Origin: Promicromonospora citrea
GTDB lineage: Bacteria > Actinomycetota > Actinomycetes > Actinomycetales > Cellulomonadaceae
Direction: 5' to 3'
Length of the DNA: 40,302 nt
Assembly (NCBI RefSeq): GCF_013004695.1
Contig: NZ_JABEMG010000030.1
Coordinates: 1-40,302 of the forward strand
The position numbers and the translations under genes are program-made. Below are positions 33,693-40,302 of the stretch, piece after piece (the stretch's first letter is position 1; every line of letters begins with the position of its first letter). The notes under the pieces are model-generated. The model was given only the letters and a program-made list of their open reading frames with translations, did not search any database and was not told the origin of the DNA.

Positions 33693-34895
33693 GTGCAGCA
33701 GGTTCACCCGCGCGTCCTGGTCAGCGCCTACGCGTGCGGTCCGGGCGACGAGCCGGAGGCCGCCGCGGGGTGGGCGTTCGCCCGGGCCGCTGCCCGCACC
33801 CACCGGGTCCACGTCGTCACGCGGCGCCGGTTCGAGCCGGCCGTCACCGCCGCGCTGGCGGCCGAGCCGGAGCTCGCACGGACGCTGACGGTCGAGTACC
33901 TGGACCTGTCGGACCGGGTGCTCGCGCTCAAGCGGCGGGGCTGGGACGTGTACTGGTACTACGCGCTGTGGCAGCGGGCGCTCGCACGCCGGGCGGCTGC
34001 CCTGCACGCGGCAGAACCGTTCGACCTGGGCCACCACGTGACCTTCGCGAACGACTGGCTGCCCTGCGGCCTGGCTCGGGTGCCCGGCCTGCCGGTCGTC
34101 TGGGGCCCGGTCGGCGGGGCGAGCGTCGTTCCGCTGCGCCTGGTGCGCTGGCTCGGGGTCCGCGGCACCGTGACGGAGCTCCTGCGCGGGCTCCTCACCG
34201 CGCCGCTGCGTGCCCTGTGGGGTGACGCCGCGGCCCGCCGGGCGGCCGTCGTCGTGGCGCAGAACGAGGACGTGGCGCACCGCTTCCGCCGTGCCCGCCG
34301 TGTCGTCGTCGAGGCGAACGCCGCGCTCGACGACGACCTGCCGGCACAGGCCCGGCCCGTGGCCACGGGCCGGCGGCCTCGGCGGGCGGTGTTCGTCGGC
34401 CGGCTCCTGGCCTGGAAGGGCGGGCGGCTCGCGGTCGAGGCCCTGTCCCGGACGGCCGGCTGGGAGCTGCACGTCTACGGCACCGGCTACGAGCGCGCGG
34501 CGCTCGACCGCCTCGCCCGACGGCGCGGTGTGCAGGACAGGATCGTGTTCCACGGGCACCGGCCGCGCGCCGAGGTGCTCGAGGCGATCGCGGGCAGCGA
34601 CGCGATGCTCTTCCCGTCGATGCACGACCAGGCGGGGTGGGTCGCCGCCGAGGCGAGCGCGCTCGGGCGCCCCGTGGTGTGCCTGCCGCTCGGCGGTGTC
34701 CCCCTGCTGGCCGGGCCCAACGCCCGTACCGCCGGCCTCGCCGGTGACGTCGCGGGCAACCTCGCGGCCCGGCTCGAGGAGGTCGCGGACCGCCCGGGCA
34801 CGCCGTCGGACCGCTGGTCTTGCTCGCGGCTGCCCGGCGTGGTCGAGGACCTGTACCGCACGGCTCTCGGCGCGACGACGGAGGTGGCCGCATGA
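33693..34895 (+). CDS. GT4-family glycosyltransferase
   Basis: 400 residues, GT-B fold. N-terminus RVLVSAYACGPGDEPEAAAG is typical of a GT4 subgroup, followed by GHHVTFANDWLPCGLA and PVVWGPVGGASVVP. The C-terminal donor domain has AVFVGRLLAWKGGRLAVEAL, DRIVFHGHRPRAEVLEAIAG, DAMLFPSMHDQAGWVAAEAS with the EX7E-like end, and PVVCLPLGGVP. I chose GTG 33693, with GGAGA upstream; an ATG at 33627 would place the start before the -10-derived transcript. First of three genes coupled by ATGA/GTGA overlaps. Confidence 0.92.
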   Translation: MQQVHPRVLVSAYACGPGDEPEAAAGWAFARAAARTHRVHVVTRRRFEPAVTAALAAEPELARTLTVEYLDLSDRVLALKRRGWDVYWYYALWQRALARRAAALHAAEPFDLGHHVTFANDWLPCGLARVPGLPVVWGPVGGASVVPLRLVRWLGVRGTVTELLRGLLTAPLRALWGDAAARRAAVVVAQNEDVAHRFRRARRVVVEANAALDDDLPAQARPVATGRRPRRAVFVGRLLAWKGGRLAVEALSRTAGWELHVYGTGYERAALDRLARRRGVQDRIVFHGHRPRAEVLEAIAGSDAMLFPSMHDQAGWVAAEASALGRPVVCLPLGGVPLLAGPNARTAGLAGDVAGNLAARLEEVADRPGTPSDRWSCSRLPGVVEDLYRTALGATTEVAA

Positions 34896-35920
34896 CCACC
34901 CTCCGCGTCCTCACCTCGCACCGCGAGCCCCGCGCGACCACCAACCCGTACATCACGATGCTCACGTCGGCGCTGCGCCGCACGCCCGGCGTCGAGGTGG
35001 TCACCTTCACCGGCCGCGCCGCGCTCCTGGGCCGGTACGACGTGGTGCACCTGCACTGGCCCGAGACGATCACCGGCCTCGGCGGCCGTCGACTGGCGGG
35101 CCGCGTCGTCCGCTGGCTGCTCGCCGCACTGCTGCTGCTCCGGCTCACGGTCACGCGCACCCCCGTGGTCCGTACGGTGCACAACGTGGGCCTGCCCGCC
35201 GACGCCGGCCCGGCGCAGCGGCTCCTGCTGCGCTGGTTCGACCGGCTGACCACCCACCGCATCGTGCTCAACGACCGCACCGAGTGCCCCGGCCCGGTGA
35301 CGACCATCCCCCACGGCCACTACCGCGACTGGTACACCGGTCCCCGGTCGGCGACCGTGCCCGGCCGGTTCCAGTACGTCGGCCTGGTCCGCCGGTACAA
35401 GGGCGTCGAGGGGCTCGTCGAGGCGTTCCGCGCCGTGCCGGACGCGGACGTGTCCCTCGAGGTCGCGGGCGCCGCGTCGACGCCGGAGCTGGCCGCCACG
35501 ATCACCGGCCTGGCGGACGGCGACCCGCGCGTCACCCTCCGCTTCGCCTTCCTGTCCGACGACGAGCTCGTCTCGGCGATCACCGCGGCGGAGCTCGTGG
35601 TGCTCCCCTACCGGTTCATGCACAACTCCGGGACGGTGCTCGCGGCCCTCTCGCTGGACCGGCCCGTGCTCGTGCCCGACACCCCGGTCAACGCGGACCT
35701 CGCGGCGGAGGTCGGCCCCGGCTGGATCCACACGTTCACCGACGACCTGACGGCCGACGACCTCACCCGGGCCCTCGACGCGGCCCGCGCCCCACGCGCC
35801 GCGTCGCCGGACCTGGGCGCGCGCGAGTGGGACGACGCGGGCCAGGCGCACCTCGACGTGTACCGCGCCGCACTGGCGCGCACCCGGCCCGCCGGCCGTA
35901 CCGCCGAGGTCCCCGCGTGA
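34892..35920 (+). CDS. Glycosyltransferase (GT4/GumK-like)
   Basis: 342 residues. N-terminus TTLRVLTSHREPRATTNPYI, DVVHLHWPE; a hydrophobic patch WLLAALLLLRLTVTRTPVV suggests membrane contact. The donor domain is shown by FQYVGLVRRYKGVEGLVEAF, VTLRFAFLSDDELVSAITAA, VVLPYRFMHNSGTVLAALSL and PVLVPDTPVNADLA. ATG overlaps the previous stop as ATGA, and its own stop overlaps the flippase start as GTGA. Sugar unknown. Confidence 0.88.
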   Translation: MTTLRVLTSHREPRATTNPYITMLTSALRRTPGVEVVTFTGRAALLGRYDVVHLHWPETITGLGGRRLAGRVVRWLLAALLLLRLTVTRTPVVRTVHNVGLPADAGPAQRLLLRWFDRLTTHRIVLNDRTECPGPVTTIPHGHYRDWYTGPRSATVPGRFQYVGLVRRYKGVEGLVEAFRAVPDADVSLEVAGAASTPELAATITGLADGDPRVTLRFAFLSDDELVSAITAAELVVLPYRFMHNSGTVLAALSLDRPVLVPDTPVNADLAAEVGPGWIHTFTDDLTADDLTRALDAARAPRAASPDLGAREWDDAGQAHLDVYRAALARTRPAGRTAEVPA

Positions 35921-37260
35921 CCGACACCCGCACCACGACGAGCCGCGGTGCCCCTTGGCGCGCGGTCGGCAGCAGCGCCGTCGTGCAGGTCGTGGTCACC
36001 GGGCTGTCCGGCCTGCTCGGCATGGTGACGGCACGGCTCGTCATCGAGCAGGCCGGTGTGGCGCAGTACGCGCAGTACGGCCTGCTGTCGACCCTGCCGT
36101 CGCTCATCCCGTTCGCCGACCTCGGCATGGCCGCCGTGGTGGTCAACGCGGTCGCCGGCTCGGCGCGCGCGAACGACGACCCCGCGGTGCGCCGGACGCT
36201 CACCAGCGCCTTCCGGATCCTCGTGTGCTCGGGCCTCACGATCGTCGCCGTCGGTGTGCTGCTCGGCGCGCTGGGCTGGTGGCCGGCCCTGCTCGGCCCC
36301 GGCCTGCTCGAGGGCGGCGCGCTCACGGCCACCGTGTGCGTCGTGGTGCTCGGGGTCGCGCTGCCGTGCGGCGTCGGCGCGCGCATCCTGGTCGGCCTGG
36401 GCCGCAACCCGCTGCAGACCGCCCTCACGGGTCTCACGGCGCCGCTCGTCATGGCCGGCGTGCTCGTGGTCCTCGCGGTGGGCGACTCCTCGTTCCTCGC
36501 GCTGGCGACCTACCTGGCGTCCGCGGTCGTCGGGGTGGTCCTGCTCGTCACCGCGGCGCGCCTGCTGAGGCCGCAGGTGGGCGCCGCCCTGCGCGACGTG
36601 CCGCGGGTCCGCGCGGTGCCCGGTGTGCGGGTGTTCCACCTCGCGTGGCCGATGCTCGTGCAGATGATCTCCCTGCCGGTCGCCATGCAGACCGGGCGGA
36701 TCCTGCTCAGCCACCAGGGCACCGGCCTCGACCTCGCGCGGTACAACCTCGCCGCGCAGCTCTTCGGCGTCGTCCTCGCCGCCGTCGCGACCTCCGGGCT
36801 GGCCCTGTGGCCGCACTTCGCGCGCGCCCGGAGCGAGTCGGTCAAGGCGTCGCCGTTCCGCGCGTCCCTGGTGTTCACCGGCGCGGGGGTCGCGCTGTCG
36901 CTCATGCTCGCGGCGCTGCTGCCCGTCGTCGTGCCCCTGGTGACGGACGGCGAGTTCGGGCTCGGGCTGCCGCTCGTCGCGGCGTTCGTCGTGTTCACCG
37001 TGGTGCAGGCGGCCAAGTACCCCGTCGGCATGTACATGACCGACGCGGCGGGACTGCGCGCCCAGGTGCTGCCGGTCGTGCTCATGGTGCCGCTCAACCT
37101 GGCGCTGACCTGGTGGCTCATCCCGCACCTCGGCGCGGCGGGTCCCGTGTGGGCGACGGCGGCCTCCGTGCTCGTGTGCCAGGTGGTCCCGAACGCGCTG
37201 TGGGTGCGGCGCCGGCTGCGGCAGCCCGCACCGGATGCCGAGGCGACCCCGGCGGGCTGA
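35917..37260 (+). CDS. Oligosaccharide flippase (Wzx/MATE-like)
   Basis: 447 residues with about twelve TM segments. Typical opening GSSAVVQVVVTGLSGLLGMV TARL with the QYGLLSTLPSLIPFADLGMA element (about 48-67). Later GLGRNPLQTALTGLTAPLVM and a second half with LAWPMLVQMISLPVAMQTGR. It should move the lipid-linked repeat unit across the membrane. It is last of the GT4-GT4-flippase unit and faces the GT2 gene at 37270 with only 9 bases between the stops, so there is no room for a separate terminator. Confidence 0.92.
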   Translation: MTDTRTTTSRGAPWRAVGSSAVVQVVVTGLSGLLGMVTARLVIEQAGVAQYAQYGLLSTLPSLIPFADLGMAAVVVNAVAGSARANDDPAVRRTLTSAFRILVCSGLTIVAVGVLLGALGWWPALLGPGLLEGGALTATVCVVVLGVALPCGVGARILVGLGRNPLQTALTGLTAPLVMAGVLVVLAVGDSSFLALATYLASAVVGVVLLVTAARLLRPQVGAALRDVPRVRAVPGVRVFHLAWPMLVQMISLPVAMQTGRILLSHQGTGLDLARYNLAAQLFGVVLAAVATSGLALWPHFARARSESVKASPFRASLVFTGAGVALSLMLAALLPVVVPLVTDGEFGLGLPLVAAFVVFTVVQAAKYPVGMYMTDAAGLRAQVLPVVLMVPLNLALTWWLIPHLGAAGPVWATAASVLVCQVVPNALWVRRRLRQPAPDAEATPAG

Positions 37261-37269
37261 CCGCCACCC

Positions 37270-38154
37270 TCAGCGCGCCAGCGCCTCCACCACACCCCGC
37301 GCCACCCCGCGCCACGGCGCCACGCCCTCGACGAACTGCCTGCGCCCGCCACGCAGCGCCACCGCGCGCGCCGCGCGGGGCAGCGTCCGCCGCCAGCGCC
37401 GCAGGTCGGCCGGGCCGAGGTTCTTGCGGGCGAACAGCATCCGGTTGCGGATGTCGTAGCGGTAGTACGTCTCGCTCTTGGCGCGGCCGCGCGACTCCTG
37501 CGTGCCGCCCTCGTCGTGCACCACGTGCGCGTCCTCGACCACGTCGAGCCGCGCCCCGAGCCGCTGCGCGCGCCACGAGAGGTCGACGTCCTCCCAGTAC
37601 AGGAAGTACTCCTCGTCGAAGCCGCCGAGCGCGGTCCACAGCTGGGCGCCGAGCGCGAGGCAGGCGCCGCTGAGCCACGGCACGTCGTCGGGGTCCCTGC
37701 GGCGGCCGCTCATCGTGCCGTCGCGCGGGCTGAGGTAGGTCAGGCCGCGCGAGTACACGCCGCCGTCGGGGCGCAGGATCCGTGGCGCGACGAGCACGGG
37801 GTCCGGCGCGCGGGCGGCGGCGGCGAGCGCCGCGAGCCCGTCGGGGTCGGTCCACGCGTCGGGGTTGAGGAAGACGAGCACGCGGGCGCCCGCCGCGGTC
37901 GCGTGGGCCGCGCCGAGGTTGGACCCGCCGCCGAACCCGGTGTTGGTGCCGGGGGTGAGCAGGTCCCACCCGTGCTCGGCGGCCAGCCGGGTCACGGCTT
38001 CGCGTTCCGCGGGCCCGCTGAAGCTGTCGACGACGACGACGTGCACGCCGCTGTCGCCGACCGTGCGGGGCAGGTTGGCCGCGAGCAGCCCCGACGACCC
38101 GTAGCTGACGACGACGAGCGCGACGTCGGCGAGCGGACCGGCCGACCGGTTCAC
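37270..38154 (-). CDS. GT2-family glycosyltransferase (rhamnosyltransferase-like)
   Basis: 294 residues, GT-A. VALVVVSYGSSGLLAANLP, VHVVVVDSFSGP, TPGTNTGFGGGSNLGAAHA, then VLVFLNPDAWTD as the DxD-like site, WLSGACLALGAQLWTALGGF and FDEEYFLYWEDVDLSWRA. This is the WbbL-like layout. Start GTG 38154 overlaps the upstream stop as GTGA. Last gene of a minus-strand unit with the CDP-alcohol phosphatidyltransferase and the DUF1972 glycosyltransferase. The donor could be dTDP-rhamnose, but no rml genes are in the window. Confidence 0.92.
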   Translation of the reverse strand: MNRSAGPLADVALVVVSYGSSGLLAANLPRTVGDSGVHVVVVDSFSGPAEREAVTRLAAEHGWDLLTPGTNTGFGGGSNLGAAHATAAGARVLVFLNPDAWTDPDGLAALAAAARAPDPVLVAPRILRPDGGVYSRGLTYLSPRDGTMSGRRRDPDDVPWLSGACLALGAQLWTALGGFDEEYFLYWEDVDLSWRAQRLGARLDVVEDAHVVHDEGGTQESRGRAKSETYYRYDIRNRMLFARKNLGPADLRRWRRTLPRAARAVALRGGRRQFVEGVAPWRGVARGVVEALAR

Positions 38155-38882
38155 AGCGCGCGCACCTCACGGAACCACTTGGCGAGCGCCAGGGCGAGGA
38201 ACGCCGTGGTGCACGCGGTGATCGCCGTGTACACGCCGAGGAAGACGGTGGGGGCGCCGAGCAGGAGGAACGTCCAGCACAGCACGCCGTAGTCGGTGGG
38301 CAGCACGAGCACGGACCGCAGCCAGGGGGCGCGGCCGCCGGTGGGCGCGACGGACTGCACGCCGTGGGCGCGCCGGAGCTGCTCCGTGAGGATCATCGCG
38401 AAGAACAGCACGCTGCTGGTCACCGCGGACACGACGGGCACGAGCAGCCAGACGGGCGGGACGACGTCGTGCAGCGCGAACCCGACGCCGAGCGCGAGCG
38501 GCAGCGTGACGACCTTGACGGCGTCGACGACGTGGTCGAGCCACTCGCCGGCGGGGCTGCCGGTGCCGGTGAGCCGGGCGACCTGCCCGTCGGCCGAGTC
38601 CCACGCGTAGCCGAGCACGAGCAGGGCCGCGACGGCGGCGCCCTGTCCCCAGGAGGGCGGCAGCGCGACGAGCAGCGCGATACCGCTGAAGGTGAACAGC
38701 GCGCTCACGCCGGTGACGGCGTTCGGCGTCAGCCCCGCCCGGTACGCGGCGGCGGCGAGGTAGCGGCCGATGCGCCGGTTGACGAACCGCGAGTAGGCGG
38801 GTGCGCCCCGGGCGGCGCCCTTCTGCGCCGTGCCGAGGCGGGCGAGCACGTCGCCGTAGGACTCCCGGACGTCGGTGCTCAT
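38151..38882 (-). CDS. CDP-alcohol phosphatidyltransferase family protein
   Basis: 243 residues, about six TM segments. The full family signature is present: Asp95-x2-Asp98-Gly-x2-Ala-Arg, then Gly112-x3-Asp116-x3-Asp120 (YAWDSADGQVARL, GEWLDHVVD). It transfers a phospho-alcohol from a CDP-linked donor to a hydroxyl acceptor. Its place inside a polysaccharide unit rather than next to phospholipid genes suggests a glycan or lipid-carrier acceptor. The TagD-like gene at 21770 could make a CDP-alcohol substrate. Both points are inference. ATGA overlap with the upstream gene and GTGA with the downstream one. Confidence 0.9.
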   Translation of the reverse strand: MSTDVRESYGDVLARLGTAQKGAARGAPAYSRFVNRRIGRYLAAAAYRAGLTPNAVTGVSALFTFSGIALLVALPPSWGQGAAVAALLVLGYAWDSADGQVARLTGTGSPAGEWLDHVVDAVKVVTLPLALGVGFALHDVVPPVWLLVPVVSAVTSSVLFFAMILTEQLRRAHGVQSVAPTGGRAPWLRSVLVLPTDYGVLCWTFLLLGAPTVFLGVYTAITACTTAFLALALAKWFREVRAL

Positions 38883-40057
38883 CGGGCCCACTGCTCCGCA
38901 CCCAGGCGGCGCGCGAACCGCTTCGGTCCCGGCGTGCGCCGTGCGGCCAGGTCGCGGGCGAGCCGCTCGTAGCCGTCGGCGACGTCGTCCCAGTCGTAGG
39001 CCCTGGCGCGCTCGGCGAGCGCCTTGCCCCGCAGCTCGCAGGCCTCGGGGTCCTGCTCCGCCTCGTGCACGCGGGCGCCGACGTCGGCGGCCGAGCCGAA
39101 GTACCGCCCGTGGGTGCCGAGCACCTCGCGGTTGAAGCCGACGTCGTAGGCGATCGTCGCCGTCCCGCCGCCGATGGCGCGCAGCAGCGACGGGTTGGTG
39201 CCGCCCACGGAGTGTCCGTGCAGGTAGGTGAGGGCGCCGGCGTAGAGCTGGTCGAGCAGCTCCTGGTCCCAGACGCCGCCGAGCAGGCGCACGCGCGGGT
39301 CGCCGGCGGCGAGCGACTCGATGCGGCGCGTGTGCTCGTGCGCGTAGGGCGCCGAGCCGACGACGACGAGCGGGAGCGTCGCGTCGCTGCCGACGTAGCC
39401 GTCGACGATCACGTCGACGTGGTTCTCCGGCTCGAACCGCGCGACCACGAGGTGGTAGCCGCCGGGCTCGAGGTCGAGCTCGGCGAGGCGGTCGTGCCCG
39501 GCGCCCGTGAGCACCGGCGCGCCGTACGCGATGAGGCGGCTCTCGGCGGCGTACTCGTCGCGGTAGTAGTCGGCGATGCCCTGCGCGTCGGCGATCAGCG
39601 CGTCCGAGAGCCGCACCGCGGCCGTCTCGGCGGCCCGGTAGTACCGCTGCCCGGTCGGTCCCCACTTGGCGCGCCGCCACTCGAGCCCGTCGACGTGCGT
39701 GGCCACGGGGATCCGCGCGGCGCGGACGGCGGGCAGCAGGGGCGCGTTGGCGGCGTTGAACACGAACGCGACGTCGGTGCGGTGGCGCACCAGGTGGGCG
39801 ACCGAGAGCGCGGTGTGGCTGAGCGTCTCCAGCGAGCGCCGGCGCATCGCCGGGAGGGTCACGAGCTCCATGCCGCGGTAGGTCGCGGGGGCCGGCTGGT
39901 CCTGCGCTTCGGGGGCCGTGCGGCAGTAGACGCGCACGGCGTGCCCGCGGTCCGCCAGGCGTGCCCCGATCTCCTCGACGGCGGTCTCGAACCCGCCGTA
40001 CCGGGCGGGGACGCCGCGGGTTCCGACCATGGCGACGCGCAGGGATTCCGGAGGCAT
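38879..40057 (-). CDS. DUF1972/GT4-type glycosyltransferase
   Basis: 392 residues, GT-B. VAMVGTRGVPARYGGFETAV at the N-terminus is diagnostic of the DUF1972 rhamnosyltransferase-like group; NAANAPLLPAVRAARIPVAT and HVDGLEWRRAKWG follow. The C-terminal domain shows YHLVVARFEPENHVDVIVDG, VRLLGGVWDQELLDQLYAGA and YLHGHSVGGTNPSLLRAIGG. I chose ATG 40057; TACGCT lies 7 bases upstream and the longer in-frame extension crosses the promoter. First gene of its unit. Confidence 0.92.
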   Translation of the reverse strand: MPPESLRVAMVGTRGVPARYGGFETAVEEIGARLADRGHAVRVYCRTAPEAQDQPAPATYRGMELVTLPAMRRRSLETLSHTALSVAHLVRHRTDVAFVFNAANAPLLPAVRAARIPVATHVDGLEWRRAKWGPTGQRYYRAAETAAVRLSDALIADAQGIADYYRDEYAAESRLIAYGAPVLTGAGHDRLAELDLEPGGYHLVVARFEPENHVDVIVDGYVGSDATLPLVVVGSAPYAHEHTRRIESLAAGDPRVRLLGGVWDQELLDQLYAGALTYLHGHSVGGTNPSLLRAIGGGTATIAYDVGFNREVLGTHGRYFGSAADVGARVHEAEQDPEACELRGKALAERARAYDWDDVADGYERLARDLAARRTPGPKRFARRLGAEQWAR

Positions 40058-40064
40058 GGCAGGG

Positions 40065-40070
40065 AGCGTA
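40065..40070 (-). promoter_or_regulatory. DUF1972-GT -10 element (leaderless)
   Basis: TACGCT on the minus strand ends 7 bases before the ATG. A GGGTGA (40105-40110 on the plus strand) lies 34 bases upstream. Confidence 0.5.
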
Positions 40071-40104
40071 GGTCGCGCCGACCGCCGTGGAACACCCGAT
40101 CCGT

Positions 40105-40143
40105 GGGTGAAGATGGCATTTAACCCGCTCGCCACCTTCACCC
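40105..40143. promoter_or_regulatory. Inverted repeat with TCACCC elements
   Basis: Arms GGGTGAAGATGG (40105-40116) and CCACCTTCACCC (40132-40143) pair at 11 of 12 positions around 15 bases. It lies between the partial glycosyltransferase stop and the next promoter, so it could be a terminator or a regulator site of the same TCACCC type. Confidence 0.5.
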
Positions 40144-40157
40144 GGTTATGGGGGAAT

Positions 40158-40302
40158 TCACGCCGTCGTGGGGTCCTTTAGCCCGCTCTTTCGCCCGCCG
40201 GGCGCCGCACCGGCCCCGAGCAGGACGGTGCGCAGGTCGGCGCGGTAGCGCGCGGCGCCGAACCGCTCCTCGGCGTCGCGGCGGCCCGCCTCCGCGAGCG
40301 CC
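40158..40302 (-). CDS. Glycosyltransferase C-terminus (cut by right edge)
   Basis: Only the last 47 residues are visible, read from the right edge to a TGA at 40160-40158: ALAEAGRRDAEERFGAARYR, then ADLRTVLLGAG and a basic tail. An acidic/aromatic ERFG..RYRADL end is typical of GT4 glycosyltransferases. It is upstream of and on the same strand as the DUF1972 gene, 100 bases away, and shows that the polysaccharide locus continues beyond the window. Confidence 0.7.
   Translation of the reverse strand, partial: ALAEAGRRDAEERFGAARYRADLRTVLLGAGAAPGGRKSGLKDPTTA

Noticed and set aside
33705-33711. TTCACCC at the start of the GT4 gene
   Set aside because: Lies in coding sequence downstream of the start codon, single copy.
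32625-34625. 666-codon reading of the minus-strand GT2 with an N-terminal extension
   Set aside because: The extension is antisense to the GT4 gene and Arg/Pro/Gly-rich; the true start is near 33602 where the GT-A fold begins.

Overview
The window is very GC-rich DNA with dense, often overlapping genes, SD-poor starts and TANNNT -10 boxes. It looks like chromosome of an actinobacterium, most likely Micrococcales close to Cellulomonadaceae; that placement is inference from protein flavour and gene order, not a database result. No tRNA, rRNA, CRISPR array, transposase or phage gene was seen. No stretch longer than 300 bases lacks a gene.

Region 1 (1-21.7 kb) is a housekeeping backbone with insertions. 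Read right to left it is pcrA/uvrD1, sucC-sucD, perM, purN, purH, the same order as uvrD1-sucC-sucD-perM-purN-purH in Mycobacterium. A truncated FAD/NAD(P) oxidoreductase occupies the left edge. purH carries a clear ZTP (pfl-type) riboswitch and its own promoter. Between purN and purH lie an alcohol dehydrogenase/TetR divergent pair with a palindromic operator, and a frameshifted AbiEi/DUF559 gene bracketed by two copies of a 60-base palindrome. Between sucC and pcrA lie a small HTH gene under twin palindromic operators coupled to a Clp-N-only protein, a large secreted subtilase, three translationally coupled one-TM proteins with DUF4352-like outer domains, and a polytopic membrane protein convergent with them.

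Region 2 (21.7-40.3 kb, running off the right edge) is a cell-surface polysaccharide locus. It holds a TagD-like cytidylyltransferase, a low-molecular-weight tyrosine phosphatase with its BY-kinase/Wzz partner, at least seven glycosyltransferases (one cut by the edge), a Wzx-like flippase, an O-antigen ligase/polymerase-like protein, an acyltransferase, a CDP-alcohol phosphatidyltransferase, a DUF4352 protein and a 1092-residue secreted multi-domain protein. Genes within each transcription unit are joined by ATGA/GTGA overlaps. The likely logic is assembly of a repeat unit on a lipid carrier by the glycosyltransferases, export by the flippase, polymerisation/ligation outside, acyl and perhaps phospho-alcohol decoration, and tyrosine phosphorylation control of chain length.

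Regulatory DNA is unusually readable. Many starts have TANNNT 6-8 bases upstream and no Shine-Dalgarno (leaderless transcripts). Several promoters of the polysaccharide locus share TCACCC/GGGTGA elements, two of them as exact 11-bp direct repeats resembling actinobacterial PHO boxes. A palindrome family with a fixed 10-base loop occurs three times (4.5, 5.7 and 26.0 kb).
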